Assembly: GCF_016412875.1 (NCBI RefSeq)
Contig: NZ_JAEKPD010000009.1
Location: 124,001-188,000, forward strand
DNA: 64,000 nucleotides
Source: Palleronia pontilimi
GTDB taxonomy: Bacteria; Pseudomonadota; Alphaproteobacteria; Rhodobacterales; Rhodobacteraceae
Reading direction: 5' to 3'
Shown here: positions 26,929 through 34,388 of the stretch, in pieces
Layout of the letters: each line of letters begins with the position of its first letter
How positions within the stretch are numbered: position 1 is the stretch's first letter
Notes under the pieces: generated by a model
The model's database searches: none
Told to the model about the DNA's origin: nothing
What the model saw: only the letters and a program-made list of their open reading frames with translations
Position numbers and translations under genes: made by a program

Positions 26929-27315
26929 CTAGAAGCAGCTGTCGCGCTGTTCCCAGACCGAGCTGAGCGCGGCGTCGCCCAGCCGCATCAGCCGCGCGAT
27001 GTTGGCGGCCAGCGCCACGTCGTCGCCCTGCGTCGACAGCACCGATACGGCCTGGCCAACGCGGAAGGCGCGGTTCAGGCCCAGGTGGCGGGCCTGCTCC
27101 GCGGCGTCACGGGCCGCCTGGGCCACGACCCGCAGCTTGCGCGCGCGATAGGCGACCGCGATTCGGCTGAGCGTTTCGGCCCATTCCTCCATCGCGGTGT
27201 CCATTTCGGTCGCGACGATATCGGCCTCGTCCCCGGTGCGGTCGTTGACCGCCAGCAGTCTTTCCAAATCGCGGCTCATGCGCTCGCGCGGCATCAACAT
27301 GACGACGTCACCCAT
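26929..27315 (-). CDS. Hypothetical all-helical protein
   Basis: A 128-residue protein that I do not recognise. It is predicted mostly alpha-helical: an Arg/Glu-rich N-terminal part (PRERMSRDLERLLAV), then an amphipathic stretch rich in Ala (RKLRVVAQAARDAAEQARHLGLN) and a C-terminal Cys. It has no signal peptide, transmembrane segment or His-phosphotransfer motif. It is divergent from the carbonic anhydrase gene, 137 bp apart. Normal GC3 and an ATG behind GGGAGTG support that it is coding. Confidence 0.7.
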   Translation of the reverse strand: MGDVVMLMPRERMSRDLERLLAVNDRTGDEADIVATEMDTAMEEWAETLSRIAVAYRARKLRVVAQAARDAAEQARHLGLNRAFRVGQAVSVLSTQGDDVALAANIARLMRLGDAALSSVWEQRDSCF

Positions 27316-27451
27316 CGGACACTCCCTTCATCCCCGGATCGAAGGTGCCACGATGCGGCTAACAAAGCGTCAAGTCGGACCGTCGATGGGGGGTCGAAAT
27401 ACCGCCAGTTTCAGATATTCAGGTGACAGTCGGATAACCAAGGTGGCCCCC

Positions 27452-28099
27452 ATGATCCCAGCGAAACCGCTTCCGTCCTTCCTGACCCAACGGTTCGAGG
27501 GCTGGAAGGCGACGACCTTCGCCGAAAACAAGCACTGGTACAAACGCCTGGCCGTGGAAGGCCAGCGCCCGCGCGTCATGGTGATCTCGTGCTGCGACAG
27601 CCGGGTGCACGTGACGTCGATCTTCGGCGCCGAGCAGGGCGAGTTCTTCATCCACCGCAACATCGCCAGCCTTGTGCCGCCCTATCAGCCCGACGGCGAA
27701 CAGCACGGAACGTCGGCGGCGGTGGAATACGCGGTCACGGCGCTGCAGATCACGAACCTTATCATCATGGGCCATTCGCGCTGCGGCGGCGTGCGCGGCT
27801 GCTACGACATGTGCTCGGGCAACGCGCCGGAATTGGAAGAGAAGTCCAGCTTCGTGGGGCGCTGGATGGACCTGCTGCGCCCGGGCTTCGAGGCGCTGGA
27901 AGACGGCGACGAGGCGACGCGCGTCGACGCGCTGGAAAAGGAAGCGGTGAAGGTGTCGCTGCGCAACCTGATGACCTTCCCCTTCGTCGCCGAGCGGGTC
28001 GATGACGGCCGTCTCAGCCTGCACGGGCTGTGGAACGACATCGCGGAAGGCGAATTGCACGGCTACAACGCGGCAAACGACCGGTTCGTGAAGGTCTGA
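27452..28099 (+). CDS. Beta-carbonic anhydrase
   Basis: A 215-residue beta-class carbonic anhydrase that interconverts CO2 and bicarbonate in the cytoplasm. The zinc ligands are Cys48 (in SCCDSR), His108 and Cys111 (in GHSRCGG), with the Asp49/Arg51 dyad. The rest (IHRNIASLVPPY, TSAAVEYAV, NLMTFPFV, LHGLWNDI) matches the family. The ATG at 27452 is the first in frame before PLPSFLTQRFEGWK. A strong hairpin follows the stop. Confidence 0.95.
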   Translation: MIPAKPLPSFLTQRFEGWKATTFAENKHWYKRLAVEGQRPRVMVISCCDSRVHVTSIFGAEQGEFFIHRNIASLVPPYQPDGEQHGTSAAVEYAVTALQITNLIIMGHSRCGGVRGCYDMCSGNAPELEEKSSFVGRWMDLLRPGFEALEDGDEATRVDALEKEAVKVSLRNLMTFPFVAERVDDGRLSLHGLWNDIAEGELHGYNAANDRFVKV

Positions 28100-28110
28100 A
28101 GTCTTCGGAC

Positions 28111-28150
28111 GCGGCGATCCGTGGCCCACCCCTGACCCACGGATCGCCGC
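28111..28150 (+). terminator. Perfect 14-bp stem after the carbonic anhydrase gene
   Basis: GCGGCGATCCGTGG (28111-28124) pairs with CCACGGATCGCCGC (28137-28150) around a 12-nt loop, starting 11 bp after the stop codon. It has no T-run, so it may be a 3'-end stabiliser or Rho-linked terminator. It is the first of three hairpins in 150 bp. Confidence 0.6.
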
Positions 28151-28186
28151 ACCCGGTGCCCGGTCGCATCCCCATGCGACGGCTGA

Positions 28187-28259
28187 CAAGAACCACGCGT
28201 CCCCACGCGCCGCGTTCTTGTCCATGATCCGGGCAGGTCGGCCTTCCCCAAGGCCGACC
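28187..28259. repeat. Two further hairpins with CCCC loops
   Basis: Hairpin A: CAAGAAC (28187-28193) pairs with GTTCTTG (28214-28220), with an inner CGCGT-CCCC-ACGCG stem. Hairpin B: GGTCGGCCTT (28236-28245), loop CCCC, AAGGCCGACC (28250-28259). Together with the stem at 28111 they fill the gap between the carbonic anhydrase gene and the small-gene pair. Possibly a structured RNA or bidirectional terminator region. Confidence 0.6.
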
Positions 28260-28322
28260 CTTTCCGGATATGCCGCGCGCCACTTGGGGCAGCGCGCGTC
28301 TGGTGCTTCGCCTTGGCGCGGC

Positions 28323-28517
28323 TCAGGCGGCGCGGCGCACGATGGCGCGTCCGCGGGCGCCGGACTGGCTGGGCAGGTTCGCCAGCATTTCCAGGACCGA
28401 GCCGCGGGCGCTGGGCTGCGCGTCGCCTTCGGGATCGAAGAACACATTGGCGCGCAGGCCTTGCGTGACCCGCAATGCGGCGGCGCGACGGTGACGGGCT
28501 TTTTCGATGAGTGTCAT
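28323..28517 (-). CDS. Small basic hypothetical protein (64 aa)
   Basis: A 64-residue protein of unknown function, Arg/Ala-rich at both ends (MTLIEKARHRRAAALRV ... GRAIVRRAA), with the central LRANVFFDPEGDAQPS. A good RBS, AAAGGAG, lies 7 bp before ATG 28517. It has no signal peptide or membrane segment. It follows a 51-residue gene on the same strand by 26 bp, so the two likely form a small operon reading out of the AT-rich region at 28700-29000. I do not recognise the family. Confidence 0.6.
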   Translation of the reverse strand: MTLIEKARHRRAAALRVTQGLRANVFFDPEGDAQPSARGSVLEMLANLPSQSGARGRAIVRRAA

Positions 28518-28543
28518 TTTCAGGCTCCTTTGCTTTTCGTGGT

Positions 28544-28699
28544 TCAGGCGGCCAAGGGCGGCAGCGCGCTCAGCTCTGCGGCCAGCAACGTCTCGATCTC
28601 GCGCCGCTCGACCTTGCGGGACCTGTCTGTCCCACCGCTCAGTTGCGTGTCGCTGTCGATCCGGCGCTTCAGGCCAGCGTTGAAAATCATCTGCATCAT
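28544..28699 (-). CDS. Very small hypothetical protein (51 aa)
   Basis: A 51-residue protein: N-terminus MMQMIFNAGLKRRIDSD, a charged middle RKVERREIETLLAAEL and a short hydrophobic tail. An RBS-like GGAGAGGGG lies about 8 bp before the ATG pair at 28699/28696. It is the first gene of a putative two-gene operon behind an AT-rich leader. There is no known domain. It is called coding because of its RBS, third-position GC bias and tight spacing to the next small gene. Confidence 0.55.
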   Translation of the reverse strand: MMQMIFNAGLKRRIDSDTQLSGGTDRSRKVERREIETLLAAELSALPPLAA

Positions 28700-29004
28700 T
28701 TGGTTCACCCCTCTCCAAGGCGATGCTCGAAGATACGAACACCGTTGGGACCAAGTTTCACCACAAACAGGTTTTCACGGGATTTCCGAATTTTGCACGA
28801 TTGAAAACGTTCGCGTTAACCATACTAAAATACGGATAAATAACGAACTTTAAAAATTTCGAGATCCGGAAAATTTATCTCAAATTTTTCGGATCACCCT
28901 GTGTTCCCCGACGTTAACCGCGTGGAAATCACGACCTGCCGAAATCTTTACCGCGCGCTAACCGATATGAGCCGGTGCGCGCCGCGCGCGATTCGCCCGG
29001 GGCC
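28700..29004. other. AT-rich intergenic region with palindromes
   Basis: About 300 bp of clearly AT-rich DNA between the small genes and the asd terminator. It should hold the promoter for the minus-strand small genes. It contains a 14-bp imperfect inverted repeat (28863-28895), TTAACCAT at 28816-28823 and two more GTTAAC/GTTAACC-type motifs. I see no gene in it. Confidence 0.6.
28863..28895. repeat. AT-rich inverted repeat
   Basis: GATCCGGAAAATTT (28863-28876) faces AAATTTTTCGGATC (28882-28895) across a 5-nt spacer; 13 of 14 positions pair. It resembles the GAAATT-type hairpins found after stop codons elsewhere in the window, but here it lies upstream of the small-gene operon and could be an operator or cruciform. 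Confidence 0.65.
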
Positions 29005-29036
29005 AAGAAAAAACGCGCCCGACGGAATCGGACGCG
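29005..29036 (-). terminator. Rho-independent terminator of asd
   Basis: On the minus strand CGCGTCCGA, loop TTCCG, TCGGGCGCG is followed by a run of six T (plus strand 29008-29013). The 9-bp GC-rich stem with one G-T pair lies 25 bp after the asd stop, a textbook intrinsic terminator. Confidence 0.88.
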
Positions 29037-29060
29037 CTAAATCTGCCGAAGATCGTGGCG

Positions 29061-30083
29061 TCAGCCCTTCTTCAGGACCTCGCGGCCCAGCAGTTCCGCG
29101 ATCTGCACCGCGTTCAGCGCAGCACCCTTGCGCAGGTTGTCGCTGACGCACCACAGGTTCAGGCCGTTGTCGATGGTGCTGTCCTGGCGGATGCGGCTGA
29201 TATAGGTGGCGAAATCGCCCACGCATTCGATCGGCGTGACGTAGCCGCCGTCCTCGCGCTTGTCGACGACCATGATGCCGGGGGCTTCGCGCAGGATGTC
29301 GCGGGCCTCGTCCTCGTCCAGGTGATCCTCGAACTCGATATTGATCGCCTCGCAATGGCCGACGAAGACCGGCACCCGCACGCAGGTCGCCGTGACCTTG
29401 ATCTTGGGGTCGACGATCTTCTTGGTCTCGACGACCATCTTCCATTCTTCCTTGGTCTCGCCGCTATCCATGAACACGTCGATATGCGGGATCACGTTGA
29501 AGGCGATCTGCTTGGTGAACTGGCGCGGCGGCTTGCTGTCGGTGGGGTTGTAGATCGACTTGGTCTGGTCCCACAGCTCGTCGATGCCGTCCTTCCCTGC
29601 ACCGCTGACCGACTGGTAGGTGCTGACCACCACGCGCTTGATCGTGGCGCGATCGTGCAGCGGCTTCAGCGCCACCACCATCTGCGCGGTCGAGCAGTTC
29701 GGGTTGGCGATAATGTTCTTCTTGTCGTAGCCGTGGATCGCCTGCGGGTTCACCTCGGGCACGATCAGCGGCACGTCGTTGTCATAACGATAGAGCGAGC
29801 TGTTATCTATCACCACGCAGCCCGCCTTGGCGGCGCGCGGCGCGTGCACCTTCGTCGCCTCCGAGCCGATGGCGAACAGCGCGATATCCCAGCCCGCGAA
29901 GTCGAACTGCTCGAGATCCTTGGTCTTCAGGGTCTTGTCGCCGAAGCTGATCTCGGTCCCCTGCGACTTGCGCGACGCCAGCGCCACGATCTCGTTCACG
30001 GGAAACTGGCGCTCGTCCAGGATGTTCAGCATTTCGCGGCCCACATTGCCCGTGGCACCGACGATGGCGATCCGATAGCCCAT
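29061..30083 (-). CDS. asd: Aspartate-semialdehyde dehydrogenase
   Basis: A 340-residue NADPH-dependent enzyme that reduces aspartyl phosphate to aspartate semialdehyde, the branch point for lysine/DAP, threonine and methionine. The cofactor motif GATGNVG is at 9-15, nucleophile Cys130 is in ANPNCSTAQM, and VVSTYQSVSGAGKDG and His in the C-terminal substrate region are present. ATG 30083 is the natural start (34 upstream codons are open but not family-like). Single gene with its own terminator. Confidence 0.96.
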   Translation of the reverse strand: MGYRIAIVGATGNVGREMLNILDERQFPVNEIVALASRKSQGTEISFGDKTLKTKDLEQFDFAGWDIALFAIGSEATKVHAPRAAKAGCVVIDNSSLYRYDNDVPLIVPEVNPQAIHGYDKKNIIANPNCSTAQMVVALKPLHDRATIKRVVVSTYQSVSGAGKDGIDELWDQTKSIYNPTDSKPPRQFTKQIAFNVIPHIDVFMDSGETKEEWKMVVETKKIVDPKIKVTATCVRVPVFVGHCEAINIEFEDHLDEDEARDILREAPGIMVVDKREDGGYVTPIECVGDFATYISRIRQDSTIDNGLNLWCVSDNLRKGAALNAVQIAELLGREVLKKG

Positions 30084-30205
30084 AACGACCCTCTTTGCGA
30101 TAAGACGGACCCCCTTAGACCAATTGCTGCAAGGGCGAAAGTCCCGGCGATGGACAAATCCGCGCGCGCGGCTATCCTTCACCAAATCAACAGGAGAGCT
30201 TCCGC

Positions 30206-30283
30206 ATGTATTTCATCGTTCTGATCATCCTCATCGCGCTGCTGGCCCTGGCGGTCTTCAACTACATGGCCTCGGGCAACTAA
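30206..30283 (+). CDS. 25-residue single-span membrane protein
   Basis: A tiny gene coding MYFIVLIILIALLALAVFNY then MASGN, so almost the whole chain is one hydrophobic helix. RBS AGGAGAG lies 8 bp before the ATG. It is followed 9 bp later by a second small membrane-protein gene on the same strand, suggesting a micro-operon. Function unknown; it could be a regulatory micropeptide of a membrane complex or a small toxin-like peptide. Confidence 0.6.
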   Translation: MYFIVLIILIALLALAVFNYMASGN

Positions 30284-30292
30284 GCCGGACGG

Positions 30293-30493
30293 ATGCCGAA
30301 CCACGGCCCCGGCAAAGGCGAGCTGGTTTTCCGGCTCGCCTTTTCGCTGGTCGGACTGGGTGTGCTGGTCGTCGCACTGCTCGTGCGCGGTATCCCCGCG
30401 GGCCCCGCCTTCTTCGAGGTGATCGTGCTCGCGGGCGGCTTTTTCGGCGCGTCGGCGATCTGGACCCTGCTCAGGCTGAAGAGCCGAGATTGA
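30293..30493 (+). CDS. Small two-span membrane protein (66 aa)
   Basis: A 66-residue protein with two hydrophobic helices (about residues 13-33, FRLAFSLVGLGVLVVALLV, and 40-60, FFEVIVLAGGFFGASAIWTLL) and a basic C-terminus, so probably N-in/C-in. Family unknown to me. It follows the 25-residue gene by 9 bp and overlaps the convergent phosphoesterase gene by 23 bp at its 3' end. Confidence 0.68.
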   Translation: MPNHGPGKGELVFRLAFSLVGLGVLVVALLVRGIPAGPAFFEVIVLAGGFFGASAIWTLLRLKSRD

Positions 30494-31271
30494 GCGCCAC
30501 GCGCCCGCGCGGCGTCAGCGCGAATGCGTCGCGCCCCTCGATCGCGACCGGCACCAGCGGGTTGCCATAACCCGCCCCGGCATCGGTGTTCAGCCGGTTG
30601 CCGTAATGCTGCGGAAAATCCAGCGCGGTGTGGCCATGCACCACCAGCGGTCCGTGATCGCGCGGATCGTCCAGCCAGCCGTCCCGGATCCACAGCAGAT
30701 CGTCCTCGTCCTGGTCTTCCAGCGCGACGCCGGGCCGAAGGCCCGCATGGACGAACAGCAGCCCCTCTTCGCGGTGCCACAGTGGCCGCTGCGCCAGGAA
30801 CTGCTTGTGGGCCTGCGGCACGGCCTCGCGCGCGCGCATGACGAGCTCCTCGCGGTCCAGCGGAGATCCTGCCACGTCGTAGGATGCCAGCGTCTCGACC
30901 CCGCCATTGGCGGCTTGCAGGAACGCCGCGCCCTCGCCGCCCAGCCCGTAGCTGCCCAGCGTCGACGGTCCGCCCAGCCGCTTGTTCATCCACGACAGCC
31001 CCGACTTGATGCGGCTGTCGTTCTCGCGCCCCTCGGTCAGGAAGCGCAGGAACATCCGGTCGTGGTTGCCCTGGATCGCGATCCAGTTGCGCCGCGCGGT
31101 CAGCCCTTCGATCAGCCGGTCCAGCACGCCGCGGCTGTCGGGGCCGCGGTCGGTATAGTCGCCCATGAACACGATCCGGGCGTCCGGCCCGCCATCGGCC
31201 TCGATCAGGCCCAGCGCCCGGTCCAGCTCGTCGGCATAGCCGTGGATATCTCCTACCGCATAGATCGTCAT
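30471..31271 (-). CDS. Calcineurin-like metallophosphoesterase
   Basis: A 266-residue PPP-type phosphoesterase with the motifs GDIHG (7-11), GDYTDRG (37-43), GNHD (68-71), and later VHAGLRPG and VHGHT. The di-metal centre is complete. It is related to serine/threonine phosphatases and ApaH-type diadenosine tetraphosphatases; the substrate cannot be decided by eye. Single gene on the minus strand, preceded by a dispersed intergenic repeat. Confidence 0.9.
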   Translation of the reverse strand: MTIYAVGDIHGYADELDRALGLIEADGGPDARIVFMGDYTDRGPDSRGVLDRLIEGLTARRNWIAIQGNHDRMFLRFLTEGRENDSRIKSGLSWMNKRLGGPSTLGSYGLGGEGAAFLQAANGGVETLASYDVAGSPLDREELVMRAREAVPQAHKQFLAQRPLWHREEGLLFVHAGLRPGVALEDQDEDDLLWIRDGWLDDPRDHGPLVVHGHTALDFPQHYGNRLNTDAGAGYGNPLVPVAIEGRDAFALTPRGRVALNLGSSA

Positions 31272-31294
31272 AGCCCGGATCCTTCAATGAAACG

Positions 31295-31343
31295 GGGGGC
31301 GACACAAGCGCCGCCCCCCATCTTTGTTCTTCCAAATATCCCG
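31295..31343. repeat. Intergenic repeat, CTTTGTTCTTCCAAATATCCCGG copy
   Basis: A G-rich hairpin (GGGGGGCG ... GCCCCCC) is followed by ATCTTTGTTCTTCCAAATAT then CCCGG. The core is identical to the copy at 55409-55436. It lies between serA and the phosphoesterase gene. Confidence 0.7.
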
Positions 31344-31376
31344 GTGCGACACCCGCAGGCGCGCGCGACGGCGGCG

Positions 31377-32972
31377 TTACTCGACCGCGAATTGCAGGGG
31401 CCGGATCGACTGGAACAAGCCGGTCGCGTGCAACTTGTCCAGCACCGGCTGCGGCGGCTGCTCGTCGAGGTAAAGCAAAGCGATGGCGTCCTTGCCCCGC
31501 TCGGCCCGGCCCAGGGTGAAGTTGGCGATGTTCACGCCGTTCTCGCCCATGGTCTGGCCCAGTGCGCCGATGATGCCCGCGCGGTCCTCGTTGGTGGTAT
31601 AAAGCATGTGCGCCCCCACCTCGGCGTCGATGTTGATGCCCTTGATCTGGATGAAGCGCGGCTTGCCGTCCGAAAACACCGTGCCCGCGATGGACCGGGT
31701 GCGATCGGGCGTCTTCACCGTCAGCTTGATATAGGCCTCGAACACGCCGGTCTGGTCCTGCGTGGTCGTGGACACGTCGATGCCGCGATCCTTGGCCAGA
31801 AGCGGCGCGCTGACCATGTTCACGTCCGGGTTCACCGACCGCATCAGTCCCGCGATGGCCGCCGTGTTCAGCGCGGCGGTGTTCATCCCGGCCACCGCAC
31901 CGTCGTAGAGCAGGTTGATCTCGTCGATGCCCTCTTCCGTCAGCTGGCCGCAGAACGCGCCCAAGTGCTCGGCCAGCTTCAGCCACGGGCCCATGACCTT
32001 GGCTTCCTCGGCGGTGACGGAGGGCATGTTCAGGGCGTTGGTCACGGCGCCCGTCAGCAGGTAGTCCGACATCTGCTCGGCCACTTGCAGCGCCACGTTT
32101 TCCTGCGCCTCGGTCGTGGCCGCCCCCAGGTGCGGGGTGACCACCACGTTGGGCAGGTTGAAGAGCGGCGAGTTCGTCGCGGGCTCTTCCGCGAACACGT
32201 CGAAGGCGGCACCGGCGACGCGGCCGTCCTTCAGCGCCTCGGCCAGCGCCTCTTCGTCCACCAGCCCGCCGCGCGCGCAGTTGATGATGCGCACGCCCGG
32301 CTTCAGCTTGGCGATGGCCTCGCGGCTCAGGATGTTGCGGGTCTTGTCGGTCAGCGGGACGTGGAAGGTGATGAAGTCCGACTTGGCCAGAAGCTCGTCC
32401 AGCTCGACCTTGCGCACGCCCAGGTGGTCGGCGCGTTCTTCGTTCAGGAAGGGATCGTAGGCGATGACCTTCATGCGCAGCCCGTGCGCGCGGTCGATGA
32501 CGATCGAGCCGATATTGCCCGCGCCGACGACGCCCAGCGTCTTGCCGGTGACCTCCACGCCCATGAAGCGCGACTTTTCCCACTTGCCCGCATGGGTGCT
32601 GGCATTGGCCTCGGGGATCTGGCGGGCGACGGCGAACATCATGGCGATGGCGTGCTCGGCGGTGGTGATCGAGTTGCCGAAGGGCGTGTTCATGACGATC
32701 ACGCCCTTCTTGGACGCGGCGGCGATGTCGACATTGTCGACCCCGATCCCGGCGCGGCCGATCACCTTCAGGTTGGTGGCCTGTTCCAGCAGTTTGGCGG
32801 TGGCCTTGGTGGCCGAGCGGATGGCAAGCCCGTCATACTGGCCGATCACCTCGGCCAGCTTGTCCTTGTCCTTGCCAAGGGACGGCTCGAAATCCACGTC
32901 GATCCCGCGGTCGCGGAAGATCTGCACGGCGGTTTCACTCAGTTTGTCGGATACAAGTACTTTGGGGGCCAT
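31377..32972 (-). CDS. serA: D-3-phosphoglycerate dehydrogenase
   Basis: A 531-residue enzyme that commits 3-phosphoglycerate to serine synthesis. It has the catalytic N-domain, the Rossmann motif LGVVGAGNIGS, Arg in NCARGGLVDE, Glu in DVFAEEP and His in TPHLGAAT. The length and C-terminal part (an ASB domain, then ACT domain NEDRAGIIGALGQTMGENGVNI) mark the long type-1 form, which is usually serine-inhibited. RBS AGGAG precedes ATG 32972. It is downstream of serC on the same strand. Confidence 0.96.
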   Translation of the reverse strand: MAPKVLVSDKLSETAVQIFRDRGIDVDFEPSLGKDKDKLAEVIGQYDGLAIRSATKATAKLLEQATNLKVIGRAGIGVDNVDIAAASKKGVIVMNTPFGNSITTAEHAIAMMFAVARQIPEANASTHAGKWEKSRFMGVEVTGKTLGVVGAGNIGSIVIDRAHGLRMKVIAYDPFLNEERADHLGVRKVELDELLAKSDFITFHVPLTDKTRNILSREAIAKLKPGVRIINCARGGLVDEEALAEALKDGRVAGAAFDVFAEEPATNSPLFNLPNVVVTPHLGAATTEAQENVALQVAEQMSDYLLTGAVTNALNMPSVTAEEAKVMGPWLKLAEHLGAFCGQLTEEGIDEINLLYDGAVAGMNTAALNTAAIAGLMRSVNPDVNMVSAPLLAKDRGIDVSTTTQDQTGVFEAYIKLTVKTPDRTRSIAGTVFSDGKPRFIQIKGINIDAEVGAHMLYTTNEDRAGIIGALGQTMGENGVNIANFTLGRAERGKDAIALLYLDEQPPQPVLDKLHATGLFQSIRPLQFAVE

Positions 32973-33005
32973 GATCGGCACTCCTGTCTGAAATCGGGGG
33001 AACGC

Positions 33006-33064
33006 ACCCCGGACGTGCTCCGGGGTCGCGCGGGGATGGGAATGCCCCGGATCTGCGTCCGGGG
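33006..33064. repeat. Paired CCCCGGA hairpins between serC and serA
   Basis: Two hairpins: ACCCCGGA (33006-33013)/TCCGGGGT (33019-33026), and CCCCGGA (33045-33051)/TCCGGGG (33058-33064). They share the same CCCCGGA arms. They fill the 104-bp serC-serA gap and may be an intergenic repeat or tune serA expression. Confidence 0.6.
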
Positions 33065-33076
33065 CGCAGGGTCGGC

Positions 33077-34228
33077 TCAGGCGGCGCGGGCCTGCGCAAG
33101 CTCGGCGTGATAGGCCCAGTCGATCCAGGGCATCAGCGCGGCCAGGTCGTCGGCTTCGACCGTGCCGCCGCACCAGATCCGCAAACCGGCGGGCGCGTCG
33201 CGGTAGCTGCCGATATCGAAGGCCACCCCTTCTGCTTCCAGCCGCTTGGCCACCGCCTTGGCGAAGGCGGCATCACCGGCCACGGCGGGGTCGGTGAAGT
33301 GCAGGCAGACCGACGTGTTCGACCGCAGCTCGTCCGATACCGCCAGGTTGGCGATCCAGTCGCGCGCGGCGACGAAATCCCACACGACCTGCGCGTTGCG
33401 GTCCGCGCGGTCCATCAGGCCGCGCAGCCCGCCGACCGAGCGGGCCCAGGCCAGCGCCTGCAGGTAATCCTCGACGCACAGCATCGACGGCGTGTTAATC
33501 GTCTCGCCCCGGAAGATGCCCTCGATCAGCTTGCCGCCCTTGGTCAGGCGGAAGATCTTCGGCAGCGGCCAGGCGGGGGTGTAGGATTCGAGCCGTTCGA
33601 CGGCGCGGGGGCTCAGGATCAGCATCCCGTGCGCGGCCTCGCCACCCAGCACCTTCTGCCAGCTGAACGTCACCACGTCGAGCTTGTCCCACGGCAGCGG
33701 CTGCGCGAAGGCGGCGCTGGTCGCGTCGCACAGGGTCAGGCCCGCACGTTCGGCGGGGATCATGTCGCCATGGGGCATCTTCACGCCGCTGGTGGTGCCG
33801 TTCCAGGTGAAGCACACGTCGCGGTCGTAATCGAGCGACGCCATGTCCACGATCTCGCCGTAAGGCGCCTCATGCACGCGAGCGTCGAACTTCAGCTGCT
33901 TCACCGCGTCCGTGACCCAACCCGCGCCGAAGGATTCCCACGCGACCATCTCGCAGGGGCGCTCGCCCAGCATGGTCCACATGGCCATCTCGTAGGCGCC
34001 GGTGTCGGACGCGGGCACGATGCCGATGCGGTAATCGTCGGGCACGCCCAGGATCTCGCGCGTCTCGTCGATGGCCTGGGCCAGCTTGGACTTGCCGATG
34101 GCGGCCCGGTGCGACCGGCCAAGCGGCGCGTCGGACAGGTTCGTCAGATCGAAAACGGGGGGCTTGGCACAGGGGCCAGAAGAAAAACGCGGATTTGCCG
34201 GCCGCGTGGCCGGAAGCGGGGTGCTCAT
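33077..34228 (-). CDS. serC: Phosphoserine aminotransferase
   Basis: A 383-residue PLP enzyme of the second step of serine synthesis, also used in vitamin B6 synthesis. The N-terminus [19 protein letters not shown] is the alphaproteobacterial SerC signature. The PLP Lys lies in [14 protein letters not shown], with DATSAAFAQ before it. ATG 34228 follows AAGGA. It is divergent from serB and followed by serA. Confidence 0.95.
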   Translation of the reverse strand: MSTPLPATRPANPRFSSGPCAKPPVFDLTNLSDAPLGRSHRAAIGKSKLAQAIDETREILGVPDDYRIGIVPASDTGAYEMAMWTMLGERPCEMVAWESFGAGWVTDAVKQLKFDARVHEAPYGEIVDMASLDYDRDVCFTWNGTTSGVKMPHGDMIPAERAGLTLCDATSAAFAQPLPWDKLDVVTFSWQKVLGGEAAHGMLILSPRAVERLESYTPAWPLPKIFRLTKGGKLIEGIFRGETINTPSMLCVEDYLQALAWARSVGGLRGLMDRADRNAQVVWDFVAARDWIANLAVSDELRSNTSVCLHFTDPAVAGDAAFAKAVAKRLEAEGVAFDIGSYRDAPAGLRIWCGGTVEADDLAALMPWIDWAYHAELAQARAA

Positions 34229-34330
34229 GCTGGTATCCTTGCAGATATGTGCCCTTCGTTGGGGAAGGGTGTCCCGCCGCCGCACTTAGGGCCGCGTGCG
34301 GGTCTAGGCAAGCGGAATCTGGGACGCCCA
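34229..34330 (-). promoter_or_regulatory. Structured leader upstream of serC
   Basis: The minus-strand leader folds into at least two hairpins: CCGCAC/GTGCGG (plus 34280-34285 and 34296-34301) and CCCTT/AAGGG (34252-34256 and 34265-34269), the second ending close to the Shine-Dalgarno. The alphaproteobacterial serC RNA motif (Rfam RF00517) is known at this position. The match here rests on location and the presence of the hairpins. Confidence 0.5.
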
Positions 34331-34388
34331 CATTGTGTTTGCGGCCGCATCCGGTCTATTCCGCGCGCGTCGCCCGGAAAGGACCGCC

